From assembly GCF_042427745.1 (NCBI RefSeq), contig NZ_JBHMFA010000005.1: a stretch of DNA of 64,000 nucleotides. The stretch is one strand, 5' to 3'. The notes under the pieces were generated by a model. The model was not told where the DNA came from and ran no database searches. It saw only the letters and a program-made list of their open reading frames with translations. The translations under genes were made by a program, and so were the position numbers. Positions 8,286 through 16,532 of the stretch are shown piece after piece. How positions within the stretch are numbered: position 1 is the stretch's first letter; each line of letters begins with the position of its first letter. This DNA is from Algibacter miyuki (GTDB taxonomy: Bacteria > Bacteroidota > Bacteroidia > Flavobacteriales > Flavobacteriaceae).

Positions 8286-8843
8286 CTATTTATTTACGGG
8301 CTTGTATGAAATTGTTTCTATACTTTTTGAATCGGTGCTGTAATATTCTACAATAAAATCGCCAGTTTCGGTTATATAGCCAATGCCATTATAGGTTTCA
8401 CCTTTTACAATATAACTACCTGGGTTTTTCGTGCTCCACGCTTTGCCAACAACCACAAATTCATTTTCATTATTATCGAAAACAATATTGAAGCCGCCAT
8501 CACTAGGAGAAAACTTAAAACTTTTATCATCGCTCACAAAATGAGTTTCTTTTGATAATAAGTCAAAACCAGGATCGCGATTATCATCAACCATCACCAT
8601 AGTTTCAACTTTTTTAGTTGTAGCAATACGTTTTTGATTTACTTTTTCTTTATCACTTAAATCCAATTCTACATTAGATGTTTCTCTTGAAATTACCTTT
8701 AATTTACTTTCAGTAATTTCTTCTCCGTTGTTATATTTAACCGTTTTTTCAATAGTTTCTTGTTTTACTTGTTTCGGTTTTTCTTGTGCTATGGTTGTAC
8801 CACAAATAAGCAGTACAAACAGATATATATAATTTTTCATCAT
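8286..8843 (-). CDS. Hypothetical exported protein
   Basis: A 185-residue protein with a clear Sec signal peptide (KNYIYLFVLLICGTTIAQ, cleavage probably after the Ala-Gln region at about 20-21). No lipobox is suited to a lipoprotein. The mature part is a Lys/Glu-rich stretch (about 22-75) followed by a beta-strand-rich C-terminal half with a repeated pattern of acidic turns (SPSDGGFNIVFDNNENEF, TETGDFIVEYYSTDSKS). I do not recognise a family. It is followed by its own terminator and lies downstream of the MscS gene. Confidence 0.75.
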   Translation of the reverse strand: MMKNYIYLFVLLICGTTIAQEKPKQVKQETIEKTVKYNNGEEITESKLKVISRETSNVELDLSDKEKVNQKRIATTKKVETMVMVDDNRDPGFDLLSKETHFVSDDKSFKFSPSDGGFNIVFDNNENEFVVVGKAWSTKNPGSYIVKGETYNGIGYITETGDFIVEYYSTDSKSIETISYKPVNK

Positions 8844-8895
8844 TTTTATTTTTTATAATTTGAATTAATAATTTATCATAAATGATAAACCAACT

Positions 8896-9804
8896 CTAGT
8901 TATTAGAGAATTCATTTTGCTTAGCAACTTCGCCACCTTCAACAGATAATTTGTTATCAAATTGCAGGGTCCTGATTGGAAAAGGAATATTTATTCCAGC
9001 TTTATCGTAAGCCTTCTTAATAGCTATAATGGCAGCTGTTTTTGCTCTATATTTTTCAAGTAAACTTTCGGAATCAATCCAAAATCTACATAAATAATTA
9101 ATAGAACTTCCTCCAAATTCTTCGTAGTAAAATTCCACATCATCTACGTTTTCTACTTGATCAAAAGTGTCTGTAATAGTTTGTTTTGTAAGTGTTTTTA
9201 CTTCTTCTAAATCCGATTCATACCCGACACCACACTCTAAAGCAACGCGCATTCGAGTAGTTAAAGAGTAGTTTTTTAAAGGATTTTCTAGAATCATTTT
9301 ATTCGGAAGTACCACAATATTATTATCGGCTTCTTTAATAACAAATTCTTTTAAATTGACATCCATAACTTCTCCAGAATGCCCATTGGTTTCTACCCAG
9401 TCTCCAATTCGTATTTTATCTCTAAAGGAAAGCGAGATTCCTGCAACCGTATTACTTAAGGTATTTTGCAACGCTAAACCAATAGCTAAACCGGCAACAC
9501 CTGCTGTTGCTAATAAAGAGGTTAATGTTTTACTTAAGTTTAAAATACCAAGCGAAATATACAAGCCTACCAACACTAAAGCAACTGCCGCAATTCTTGA
9601 AATCATGCTTGCAACAGAGTCCTTTTGTATTCGTTTTGAAACTAATTTGTACGTATATCTATTAACGTACTTCGCTGCAAAATATGCAGATACCAATACT
9701 AACAGTGCTAAAGCTAAATTTGGCAAATATTCTATAATAGTTGCAAACCAACTTTCTAATTTTATAACTAGGCCATCAAAAGCCTTATTAAATGCTGTTT
9801 CCAT
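8896..9804 (-). CDS. Small-conductance mechanosensitive channel, MscS family
   Basis: A 302-residue inner-membrane channel that relieves turgor on hypo-osmotic shock. Residues about 20-45, 60-85 and 90-120 form three hydrophobic segments. The third is the pore helix, with the Ala/Gly-rich LLATAGVAGLAIGLALQNTLSNTVAG. The cytoplasmic beta domain follows (IRIGDWVETNGHSGEVMDVNLKEFVI and the VVLPNKMILENPLKNYS motif). Length matches minimal MscS. It lies between Dps and a hypothetical secreted protein on the same strand, so a stress-related transcript is possible. Confidence 0.93.
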   Translation of the reverse strand: METAFNKAFDGLVIKLESWFATIIEYLPNLALALLVLVSAYFAAKYVNRYTYKLVSKRIQKDSVASMISRIAAVALVLVGLYISLGILNLSKTLTSLLATAGVAGLAIGLALQNTLSNTVAGISLSFRDKIRIGDWVETNGHSGEVMDVNLKEFVIKEADNNIVVLPNKMILENPLKNYSLTTRMRVALECGVGYESDLEEVKTLTKQTITDTFDQVENVDDVEFYYEEFGGSSINYLCRFWIDSESLLEKYRAKTAAIIAIKKAYDKAGINIPFPIRTLQFDNKLSVEGGEVAKQNEFSNN

Positions 9805-9861
9805 TTTTGTAAATATATTTTTATGATTTATTAATTAAGTTTTAAGAAAAATTAACAAAAC

Positions 9862-10368
9862 TTAAACAACCTCTGCAGATTCGGGATGTGCAATTTCAGA
9901 TGGCTTTTTTGTCCATGCCTCTAACATCCAACTTGTTTTTTCAAGTTCACGAATGTAAGCACCAATTAAATCTGCGGTTCCTTCATCAGAAGCAACATTT
10001 GCTTTTTTCATTACTTTTCCCATTTGTTCTAAAAGTAATTTATGATCATTTAGGGTTTCTAAAACCATTGCACGATCTGACTTAAGAGCTGCCTTTTCTT
10101 TTATAGTTGAAGACTTAAGATAATCTTCCATTTGACTCATTGGATGATAGCGCAACGTAAGAATACGCTCTGCGATTTCATCAATTTTAATACGAGCATC
10201 ATTGTACATATCTTCAAATTTTTCATGTAAATCGAAAAAATTTCTTCCAACAATATTCCAATGGTTGCTTCGTAATTTTTGATAATAAACGTGGTAGTCA
10301 GCTAGTAAAATATTCATTTCTACCACCACGGGTAATACTTCTTCATCGTTCATTTTTAAATAGCTCAT
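9862..10368 (-). CDS. dps: Dps family ferritin-like DNA protection protein
   Basis: The 168-residue protein belongs to the Dps ferritin family, whose dodecamers oxidise and store iron and shield DNA. The intersubunit ferroxidase ligands appear in LRSNHWNIVGRNFFDLHEKFEDMYNDARIKIDEIAERIL (about 35-75), where His, Asp and Glu fall at the expected spacing. A second helix pair carries a Trp-rich end (SWMLEAWTKKPSE). The upstream region holds an unusual promoter-like pair inside an inverted repeat, hinting at regulated expression. It starts 151 bp after the end of the truA-like gene. Confidence 0.93.
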   Translation of the reverse strand: MSYLKMNDEEVLPVVVEMNILLADYHVYYQKLRSNHWNIVGRNFFDLHEKFEDMYNDARIKIDEIAERILTLRYHPMSQMEDYLKSSTIKEKAALKSDRAMVLETLNDHKLLLEQMGKVMKKANVASDEGTADLIGAYIRELEKTSWMLEAWTKKPSEIAHPESAEVV

Positions 10369-10392
10369 AATTTATTGTTTGTGTTCCCACTC

Positions 10393-10426
10393 AATATAAG
10401 GGCTATATAAAAATTGTCAAGCCCTT
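10393..10426 (-). promoter_or_regulatory. Promoter-like element and inverted repeat upstream of dps
   Basis: On the minus strand TTGACA (10420-10415) is followed after 16 bp by TATATT (10398-10393), 25 bp before the dps ATG. This resembles an E. coli sigma-70 promoter rather than the Bacteroidota pattern. AAGGGCT/AGCCCTT arms (10398-10404 and 10420-10426) flank it. The element could be an operator, or a weak hairpin at the end of the his-truA transcript. Confidence 0.35.
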
Positions 10427-10519
10427 TAACAGGCTTTAACGGTATTAAGATATATTTAACTTAAATTATGTTAAATAAAACACAAAAAGTTAAATTAATT
10501 AAGAAGAAAAGATTATAAA

Positions 10520-11299
10520 TTAATCTATGAAATCGATGTTTTTTAGAATTAAACCAGATGCTGGAGCGATATAATTCATTTTAATATCATTATCAGGTTT
10601 TAAACTATCTTTTATGTCTTGAAGTGTTAGTTTACCTTTACCTAAATCTATAAGTGTTCCCATCATTAAACGAATTTGATTTCGCATAAAACCTTTGCCT
10701 TGCACCCGTAGAATAAAGGTTTTTTCAGGAAAATAATTAGCAGTATATAGTGTGTTTTCTACCAATTCGCACAGCATAATTTCACGTGTGTAGATACCAT
10801 TATCGGTAGGTTTGTAGCAGTACGTTTTCAAATAATTCTCACCTTCGAATAACTTAGCTCCTTCTTTCATAAGCTCAATATCCAACTCATCAAGAATAGT
10901 GGTCATTATAGGTGCACAAAACGGATGACATTTTTCGCCATGCGCAAATAAATATAAATATTCTTTAATTTTAGAATTCTGAATAATATTGAACTTCGCA
11001 TCAACTTCCTTAATATCTAAGGCGCGAATATCTTGAGGTAAATTACGATTAAAGAGTTCTAAAAAAGCAGATAGATCTTCAATAGGTTCAAATAAAAACA
11101 ACTCTATTGCTGCACATTCGGCAGACACCATAGCATCTGTTCTACCAGAACTTAAACTTTTAAAACGCTTACCTTCTAAAATGAAATTAAACGTTCTATC
11201 TACCATTAAATGCAACGTTTTCACGTCTGGCTGTTTTTGCCAACCATGAAAACGATAGCCCAAATATTGAATGGTAATTAAATAAAAATATTTTTTCAA
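10520..11299 (-). CDS. Divergent TruA-family tRNA pseudouridine synthase
   Basis: A 259-residue TruA-family protein. TruA isomerises U38-40 in tRNA anticodon stems. The N-terminal YFYLITIQYLGYRFHGWQKQP matches the family, and SSGRTDAMVSA keeps the Arg and catalytic Asp of the GRTD motif. The usual GAGRTDxGVHA context is altered (Ser-Ser before GRTD, MVSA after). The C-terminal FMRNQIRLMMGTLIDLGKGK matches the family motif. It starts 10 bp after hisIE and is probably the last gene of the his operon. The altered motif suggests a paralogue, with the canonical truA elsewhere. Confidence 0.85.
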   Translation of the reverse strand: MKKYFYLITIQYLGYRFHGWQKQPDVKTLHLMVDRTFNFILEGKRFKSLSSGRTDAMVSAECAAIELFLFEPIEDLSAFLELFNRNLPQDIRALDIKEVDAKFNIIQNSKIKEYLYLFAHGEKCHPFCAPIMTTILDELDIELMKEGAKLFEGENYLKTYCYKPTDNGIYTREIMLCELVENTLYTANYFPEKTFILRVQGKGFMRNQIRLMMGTLIDLGKGKLTLQDIKDSLKPDNDIKMNYIAPASGLILKNIDFID

Positions 11300-11309
11300 A
11301 AGGAACGGT

Positions 11310-11903
11310 TTACTTGTGTCTGCCTACTAATTCCTTTTCAATATCTTTTAACGTGAAGCCTTTAGCTTGAAGCAACATCAGGTAATGAAACATTAAATCT
11401 GCAGATTCGTATAAAAACAACTCATCGTTATTATCCATTGCCTCAATAACCGTTTCTACAGCCTCCTCGCCTACTTTTTGAGCCACTTTATTAATGCCTT
11501 TTGCAAACAAACTCGCTACATAAGATTTTTGAGTATCCTTATTAGCAACACGTTCGGTTATAACATCTTCTAACGTTGAAAAGAATCCGTAATTAGATTT
11601 GTTTTCTTCTTTCCAACACGTATCAGTTCCGGTATGGCAGGTTGGACCAACAGGATTTACTTGTATTAAAAGAGAATCGTTATCACAATCGTTTTTAATA
11701 TCGACTACATTTAAAAAGTTACCACTTTCTTCACCTTTAGTCCAAAGACGTTGCTTACTTCTGCTAAAAAAAGTAACTGTCTTAGTTTCTAAAGTTTTTT
11801 CGTAAGATTCAGCATTCATATACCCCAACATCAAAACATTTTTTGTTGTTGCATCTTGAATAATTGCAGGCACTAGTCCGTTACTGTCGTATTTAATAAT
11901 CAT
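11310..11903 (-). CDS. hisIE: Bifunctional phosphoribosyl-AMP cyclohydrolase / phosphoribosyl-ATP pyrophosphatase
   Basis: The 197-residue fusion carries out steps 2 and 3 of histidine synthesis. The HisI half (about 1-105) shows SRSKQRLWTKGEESGNFL and the metal-binding Cys in DCDNDSLL (C73) and PTCHTGTDTCW (C89, H90, C96). The HisE half (about 106-197) shows the helical MazG-like segment KVGEEAVETVIEA. Length is normal for the fusion. It lies 42 bp after hisF and 10 bp before the truA-like gene. Confidence 0.96.
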   Translation of the reverse strand: MIIKYDSNGLVPAIIQDATTKNVLMLGYMNAESYEKTLETKTVTFFSRSKQRLWTKGEESGNFLNVVDIKNDCDNDSLLIQVNPVGPTCHTGTDTCWKEENKSNYGFFSTLEDVITERVANKDTQKSYVASLFAKGINKVAQKVGEEAVETVIEAMDNNDELFLYESADLMFHYLMLLQAKGFTLKDIEKELVGRHK

Positions 11904-11920
11904 AATAAATTTTTATAGGT

Positions 11921-11955
11921 TACTGAATTAGATTCAGTATGACGACTAAAGTCGT
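11921..11955. repeat. Two small palindromes in the hisF-hisIE spacer
   Basis: TACTGAAT-TAG-ATTCAGTA (11921-11939) is followed at once by ACGACT-AA-AGTCGT (11942-11955), which overlaps the hisF stop codon. Both are perfect. The first shares CTGAA/TTCAG arms with palindromes at 15354-15374 and 15407-15421. Confidence 0.5.
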
Positions 11956-12701
11956 ACTTCGATATTATTTGCTTTTAATTCTTTTTTTAATTCAGGAATT
12001 GGAATTTCACCAAAGTGAAAAACACTAGCAGCCAAAGCTGCATCCGATTTTCCGATTTCAAAGGTATCAATAAAATGTTGAACATTACCCGCACCTCCCG
12101 ATGCTATTATTGGAATATTCAAGCTTTCTGATAATTTCGCTAAAGCTTCATTAGCAAAACCGTTTTTTGTACCATCATGATTCATTGATGTAAATAAAAT
12201 TTCACCTGCACCACGAGTTTCAACCTCTTTTGCCCATTCGAATAAATCAATATCTGTTGGAATACTTCCACCAGCTAAATGTACTTTCCATTGTCCGTCC
12301 ACTTGTTTAGCATCGATAGCGACAACCACACACTGACTTCCGAATTTATTTGATAACTCGTTTACTAATTCAGGACGTTTTACTGCCGATGAGTTTATAG
12401 ATACCTTATCTGCACCACAATGCAAAAGTTCGTCTACATGCTCTACAGAAGAAATTCCACCACCTACTGTAAACGGAATATTAACTTGTTCTGCAACACG
12501 CAAAACCATATCCAACGTGGTACCACGACCTTCTAAAGTCGCCGAAATATCCAGAAAAACAAGTTCGTCTGCACCAACATCGGCATATTGTTTCGCTAGT
12601 TCCACGGGGTCTCCTGCATCACGTAAATCAACGAAATTCACACCTTTTACAGTACGACCGTTTTTAATATCTAAGCAAGGAATTATTCTTTTTGTAAGCA
12701 T
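11946..12701 (-). CDS. hisF: Imidazole glycerol phosphate synthase, cyclase subunit
   Basis: HisF uses the ammonia supplied by HisH to form imidazole glycerol phosphate and AICAR from PRFAR. The 251-residue TIM barrel starts MLTKRIIPCLDIKNGRTVKGVNF, containing the catalytic Asp of CLDIK. The second catalytic Asp region is ILFTSMNHDGTKNGF, and the phosphate-binding loops are GGGI and IASGGAG. Length is typical. It lies between hisA and hisIE in the operon. Confidence 0.97.
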   Translation of the reverse strand: MLTKRIIPCLDIKNGRTVKGVNFVDLRDAGDPVELAKQYADVGADELVFLDISATLEGRGTTLDMVLRVAEQVNIPFTVGGGISSVEHVDELLHCGADKVSINSSAVKRPELVNELSNKFGSQCVVVAIDAKQVDGQWKVHLAGGSIPTDIDLFEWAKEVETRGAGEILFTSMNHDGTKNGFANEALAKLSESLNIPIIASGGAGNVQHFIDTFEIGKSDAALAASVFHFGEIPIPELKKELKANNIEVRL

Positions 12702-12766
12702 TATTTTTAATGTTGTTGGTTTTTAGTTGATTGCTGTTAATCAGCAACTAACCTTCTAAAAACGGA

Positions 12767-13495
12767 TTAGGATTTATTTAAAATGAAATCCTCTAATTGT
12801 TTTAAGCTTATTTTATTCTCGTAAATGGCTTTCCCGATTATGGTGCCTTCGCAGCCTAATTCGGCTAATTTTGGTAATTCATCAAACGTTGAAATACCTC
12901 CACTTGCAATTAATTTTATATTTGGAAGCTGTGCTAACATTTTTTCATACAAGTCGAAAGAAGGACCTTCTAACATCCCATCTTTAGCTATATCTGTACA
13001 AATAACATACTGCACACCGTCTTTTTGATAATTTTGAACAAAGGGAATTAAATCTTCATCAGATTCTTCCAACCAACCACTAATAGCAATCTTTTCGTTA
13101 TTGGCATCTGCTCCTAAAATGATTTTATCTGAACCAAATTTGGATAACCAATTTTTAAAAACATCAGGTTGTTTTACCGCAATACTACCACCAGTAATTT
13201 GTCCAGCACCAGATTCGAAGGCGATTCGTAAATCGTCATCTGTTTTTAAACCACCACCAAAATCAATTTTCAAACTCGTTTTAGAAGCTATTTCTTCTAA
13301 AACTTTATGATTTACAATATGGCTAGCCTTAGCGCCATCTAAATCTACTAAATGTAAAAACTCAATACCATGAGCTTCAAACTGTTTAGCGATTTCTAAA
13401 GGATGCTCATTATATATTTTTTTTGTGTTGTAATCACCTTTTGAAAGTCGTACACATTTGCCGTCTATAATGTCTATTGCAGGTATTATTCTCAT
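12767..13495 (-). CDS. hisA: ProFAR isomerase (HisA)
   Basis: HisA isomerises the ProFAR aminoaldose to the aminoketose PRFAR. The 242-residue barrel opens MRIIPAIDIIDGKCVRLSKGDY, with the catalytic Asp in AIDI. The second active-site region is ICTDIAKDGMLEGPSFDLY, and LIASGGIST provides a phosphate-binding loop. The half-barrel symmetry with HisF is evident. It sits 54 bp after hisH and 65 bp before hisF. Confidence 0.97.
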   Translation of the reverse strand: MRIIPAIDIIDGKCVRLSKGDYNTKKIYNEHPLEIAKQFEAHGIEFLHLVDLDGAKASHIVNHKVLEEIASKTSLKIDFGGGLKTDDDLRIAFESGAGQITGGSIAVKQPDVFKNWLSKFGSDKIILGADANNEKIAISGWLEESDEDLIPFVQNYQKDGVQYVICTDIAKDGMLEGPSFDLYEKMLAQLPNIKLIASGGISTFDELPKLAELGCEGTIIGKAIYENKISLKQLEDFILNKS

Positions 13496-13549
13496 CGTTA
13501 TTGGTTACTCGTTAATAGTTTTTGTATTGTTCTATTATAATGAATGAAA

Positions 13550-14131
13550 CTAAAGATCCAAAAAGTTTTGTAAAATTTTAGCGCCTTCGGTTCCACTTTT
13601 TTCTGGGTGAAATTGTACACCATAGAAATTATTGTGTTGTAAAGCCGATGCATAATTTAAGCCATAATCGGTTTTTGCAATAGTTTCATTACAATGCTCA
13701 GCATAATAACTATGCACCAAATACATGTATTCGTTGTCTTTAAGACCCTTAAATAAATCGGATTTTAAATCTTTAATCACGTTCCAACCCATGTGTGGTA
13801 CTTTTACAGAATGATCAAAACGTTTTACATCGGTTTGAAAAATGCCTAAGCCTTTGGTATTACCCTCTTCCGTAGTTTTACACATGAGTTGCATACCCAA
13901 ACAAATGCCTAAAACAGGTTGTTTTAAAGTAGGAATTAAATCGGCTAAACCACTTTCTTCAAGCATTTTCATGGCAGAACTCGCTTCTCCAACACCAGGA
14001 AAAATAATTTTATCGGCTGCCAAAATTTCTTCGGGATTGTTCGATAAAATAGCATCAACACCTAAGCGTTTAAAAGCAAATTGTATGCTTTTTATATTTC
14101 CAGCTCCGTAATTTATTATAACTAATTTCAT
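13550..14131 (-). CDS. hisH: Imidazole glycerol phosphate synthase, glutamine amidotransferase subunit
   Basis: HisH releases ammonia from glutamine and passes it to HisF. The 193-residue class I amidotransferase begins MKLVIINYGAGNIKSIQFAF. It has the nucleophile Cys in PVLGICLGMQLM (about residue 77) and the His-Glu pair in YGVQFHPEKSGTEG near the C-terminus. All triad residues are present. The gene lies between hisB and hisA. Confidence 0.97.
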   Translation of the reverse strand: MKLVIINYGAGNIKSIQFAFKRLGVDAILSNNPEEILAADKIIFPGVGEASSAMKMLEESGLADLIPTLKQPVLGICLGMQLMCKTTEEGNTKGLGIFQTDVKRFDHSVKVPHMGWNVIKDLKSDLFKGLKDNEYMYLVHSYYAEHCNETIAKTDYGLNYASALQHNNFYGVQFHPEKSGTEGAKILQNFLDL

Positions 14132-14206
14132 TTTTTTGTTGTTCGTTTTTGATTCTTTATCGCATGATTACACTAATAACCATCCACTAAAAACCAAAAA
14201 ACCATT

Positions 14207-15340
14207 CTATAACATCCCTTTCGTACTCGGCAAAAACATTTTGTTGGAATCGCGTTTAACCGCCATTTTCATTGCTTTAGCAAAGGCTTTAAAAATACCT
14301 TCAATTTTATGATGTTCGTTTACGCCTTCGGCCTTAACATTTAAATTACATTTTGCACCATCGGTAAACGATTTAAACAAGTGGAAAAACATTTCAGTTG
14401 GCATATCACCAATTTTTTCACGTTTAAATTCTGCATCCCATTCTAACCAATTTCTACCACCAAAATCCACAGCAACTTGCGCTAAACAATCATCCATTGG
14501 TAAACAGAATCCGTAACGCTCAATACCTAATTTATTACCTAAAGCTTTATTGAATAACTCCCCTAAAGCAATCATGGTATCTTCGATAGTATGGTGTTCA
14601 TCAACATTTAAATCGCCATCTACTTTCACTGTTAAATCCATAGCGCCATGACGTCCAATTTGATCTAACATATGATCGAAAAACGATAAACCAGTATCAA
14701 TATCATTTTTACCAGTACCATCTAAATTTAGTTTGATGTAAATTTTAGTTTCGTTGGTGTTTCTCGTAATTTCTTGAACGCGATCTTCTAATTTTAAAAA
14801 ATTATAAATAGCTTCCCAATCGTTACTTTCCAAAGCAATATAAGGATCTAGCGCGTCACGCTTCACCGTAATTTCATCGGTTCCTAAATGCGTTTCATCA
14901 TTAATAAAAATGCCTTTAGAGCCAAGATTTTTAGCCAACTCTATATCCGTTAAGCGATCCCCAATTACAAATGAATTTTCTAAATCGTAATCATCGGAAA
15001 AGAATTTGGTTAATAATCCGGTGTTTGGCTTTCTTGTTGGTGCATTATCTTTAGCGTAAGTTTCATCGATATAAACTTCTTTAAAATCGATGCCTTCATT
15101 TTTGAATGTACTTAATACAAAATTGTGAATTGGCCAGAATTTTTCAGAAGGATTATCGGGTGTTCCCAAACCATCTTGGTTGGTTACCATGATAACTTCG
15201 AAATCTAATTCTTTACAAATTTTACCTAAAAATTGAAATACTTTCGGATAAAAAACCAGTTTTTCAAATGAATCTACTTGTTCGTCTGCTGGCTCCTTAA
15301 TTAAAGTGCCATCACGATCTATAAATAATACTTTTTTCAT
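14207..15340 (-). CDS. hisB: Bifunctional histidinol-phosphatase / imidazoleglycerol-phosphate dehydratase
   Basis: The 377-residue fusion catalyses steps 6 and 8 of histidine synthesis. The N-terminal HAD phosphatase (about 1-170) has FIDRDGTLI with the nucleophile Asp 8 and Asp 10, and GDRLTDIELA. The C-terminal dehydratase (about 185-377) has GLSFFDHMLDQIGRHG, DEHHTIEDT and EHHKIEGIFKAFAKA, the His-rich manganese ligands. The architecture matches enterobacterial HisB. An 8-bp hairpin lies just upstream at 15354-15374. Confidence 0.97.
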   Translation of the reverse strand: MKKVLFIDRDGTLIKEPADEQVDSFEKLVFYPKVFQFLGKICKELDFEVIMVTNQDGLGTPDNPSEKFWPIHNFVLSTFKNEGIDFKEVYIDETYAKDNAPTRKPNTGLLTKFFSDDYDLENSFVIGDRLTDIELAKNLGSKGIFINDETHLGTDEITVKRDALDPYIALESNDWEAIYNFLKLEDRVQEITRNTNETKIYIKLNLDGTGKNDIDTGLSFFDHMLDQIGRHGAMDLTVKVDGDLNVDEHHTIEDTMIALGELFNKALGNKLGIERYGFCLPMDDCLAQVAVDFGGRNWLEWDAEFKREKIGDMPTEMFFHLFKSFTDGAKCNLNVKAEGVNEHHKIEGIFKAFAKAMKMAVKRDSNKMFLPSTKGML

Positions 15341-15353
15341 ATAACTTGTTATA

Positions 15354-15374
15354 ACCCTGAATTTATTTCAGGGT
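15354..15374. repeat. Palindrome upstream of hisB
   Basis: ACCCTGAA (15354-15361) pairs with TTCAGGGT (15367-15374) around a 5-nt loop. No T-tract follows on the transcribed strand, so termination is unlikely. A related CTGAA/TTCAG palindrome (15407-15421) overlaps the hisC stop codon. Confidence 0.5.
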
Positions 15375-15417
15375 CTTTTAATTAATCATGATACTTTTAT
15401 AAGTTACTGAAACGAGT

Positions 15418-16461
15418 TCAGGATTTCGAAATTAATAAAAGATTTTTTATTAATTCCTGATTTTCCTCCTTCGTTCCAACGGTAAATCTCAAACATTCTT
15501 CGCAACCAAACTGCGTGGTCCTATTTCTAACAACCACCCCTTTTTCTACCAATTGATTATAGCGTTTTGTAGCATCATCCACTTTTGCTAAAATAAAATT
15601 AGCATCAGATGGATATATTTTTGAAACAAAAGAAACCTTCTCTAACTCTAAACCTAGCGCTGTTCGTTCCTCAAGAATACTATTAATTTGATTTTTAGCT
15701 AAGTTACTGTCTGTCAATAATTCAATTGCCTTCTGCTGACTTAATTCATTAACATTATATGGCGGCTTAATGGTGTTTAAAACAGCAATTATATCTTCAG
15801 AAGCATAACAAATTCCCAGTCTAATTCCAGCCATACCGTAAGCTTTTGAAAGCGTTTGAGTAATAACTAAATTAGGAAACTCTTCTAAACGTGTTAACCA
15901 ACTTTTTTCAGTTGAAAAATCGATATACGCTTCATCAATAACCACTAAACCTTTAAATGCTTTCAATAATTTTTCTACAGACTCCGTTGAAAAGCTATTC
16001 CCTGTTGGGTTATTTGGTGAACATAAAAACAACACTTTACTATTCGTATCGCTCGCTTCCAAAATGGCTTCAACTTTAGGTTGAAAGGTTTCCGATAAAT
16101 TAACTTTACGAATTTCAACAGCATTCAAATTCGCTAAAACCTCATACATACCATAAGTTGGCGGTAAAGAAATCACGTTATCTTGATGTGGTTCACAAAA
16201 GGCTCTAAAAATTAAATCGAGTACTTCATCACTTCCATTTCCTAAAAGAATATGTTTTGCTGAAACCCCTTTAATTTCTGATAAAATGGCTTTCACCCCT
16301 TTTTGTTGCGGATCTGGATAACGATTTACACCGTTATTATACGGGTTTTCGTTAGCATCTAAAAACACCATAGCATCACTGTTGCCCTGAAACTCATCTC
16401 TTGCAGACGAGTACGGCTTTAATGCTTTTATGGTTGGCCTTATTAAATTTTGAATGTTCAT
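15418..16461 (-). CDS. hisC: Histidinol-phosphate aminotransferase
   Basis: HisC is the PLP-dependent transaminase of step 7. I choose the start at 16461 (MNIQNLIRPTIKALKPYSSAR), giving 347 residues. The frame opens six codons earlier (MQCSRI), which does not look like family sequence. Visible motifs are the substrate/PLP segment ILLGNGSDEVLDLIFRAF, the CSPNNPTGN loop, VIDEAYIDF with the PLP-ring Asp, and the Schiff-base Lys in TLSKAYGMAGIRLG. The C-terminal Arg segment is CLRFTVGTKEEN. Confidence 0.95.
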   Translation of the reverse strand: MNIQNLIRPTIKALKPYSSARDEFQGNSDAMVFLDANENPYNNGVNRYPDPQQKGVKAILSEIKGVSAKHILLGNGSDEVLDLIFRAFCEPHQDNVISLPPTYGMYEVLANLNAVEIRKVNLSETFQPKVEAILEASDTNSKVLFLCSPNNPTGNSFSTESVEKLLKAFKGLVVIDEAYIDFSTEKSWLTRLEEFPNLVITQTLSKAYGMAGIRLGICYASEDIIAVLNTIKPPYNVNELSQQKAIELLTDSNLAKNQINSILEERTALGLELEKVSFVSKIYPSDANFILAKVDDATKRYNQLVEKGVVVRNRTTQFGCEECLRFTVGTKEENQELIKNLLLISKS

Positions 16462-16532
16462 TATTCTGCTACACTGCATTTATCACAGCGTCTAATTATT
16501 TATGTTTTACTGAAACAAGTTTTACGACCTGC

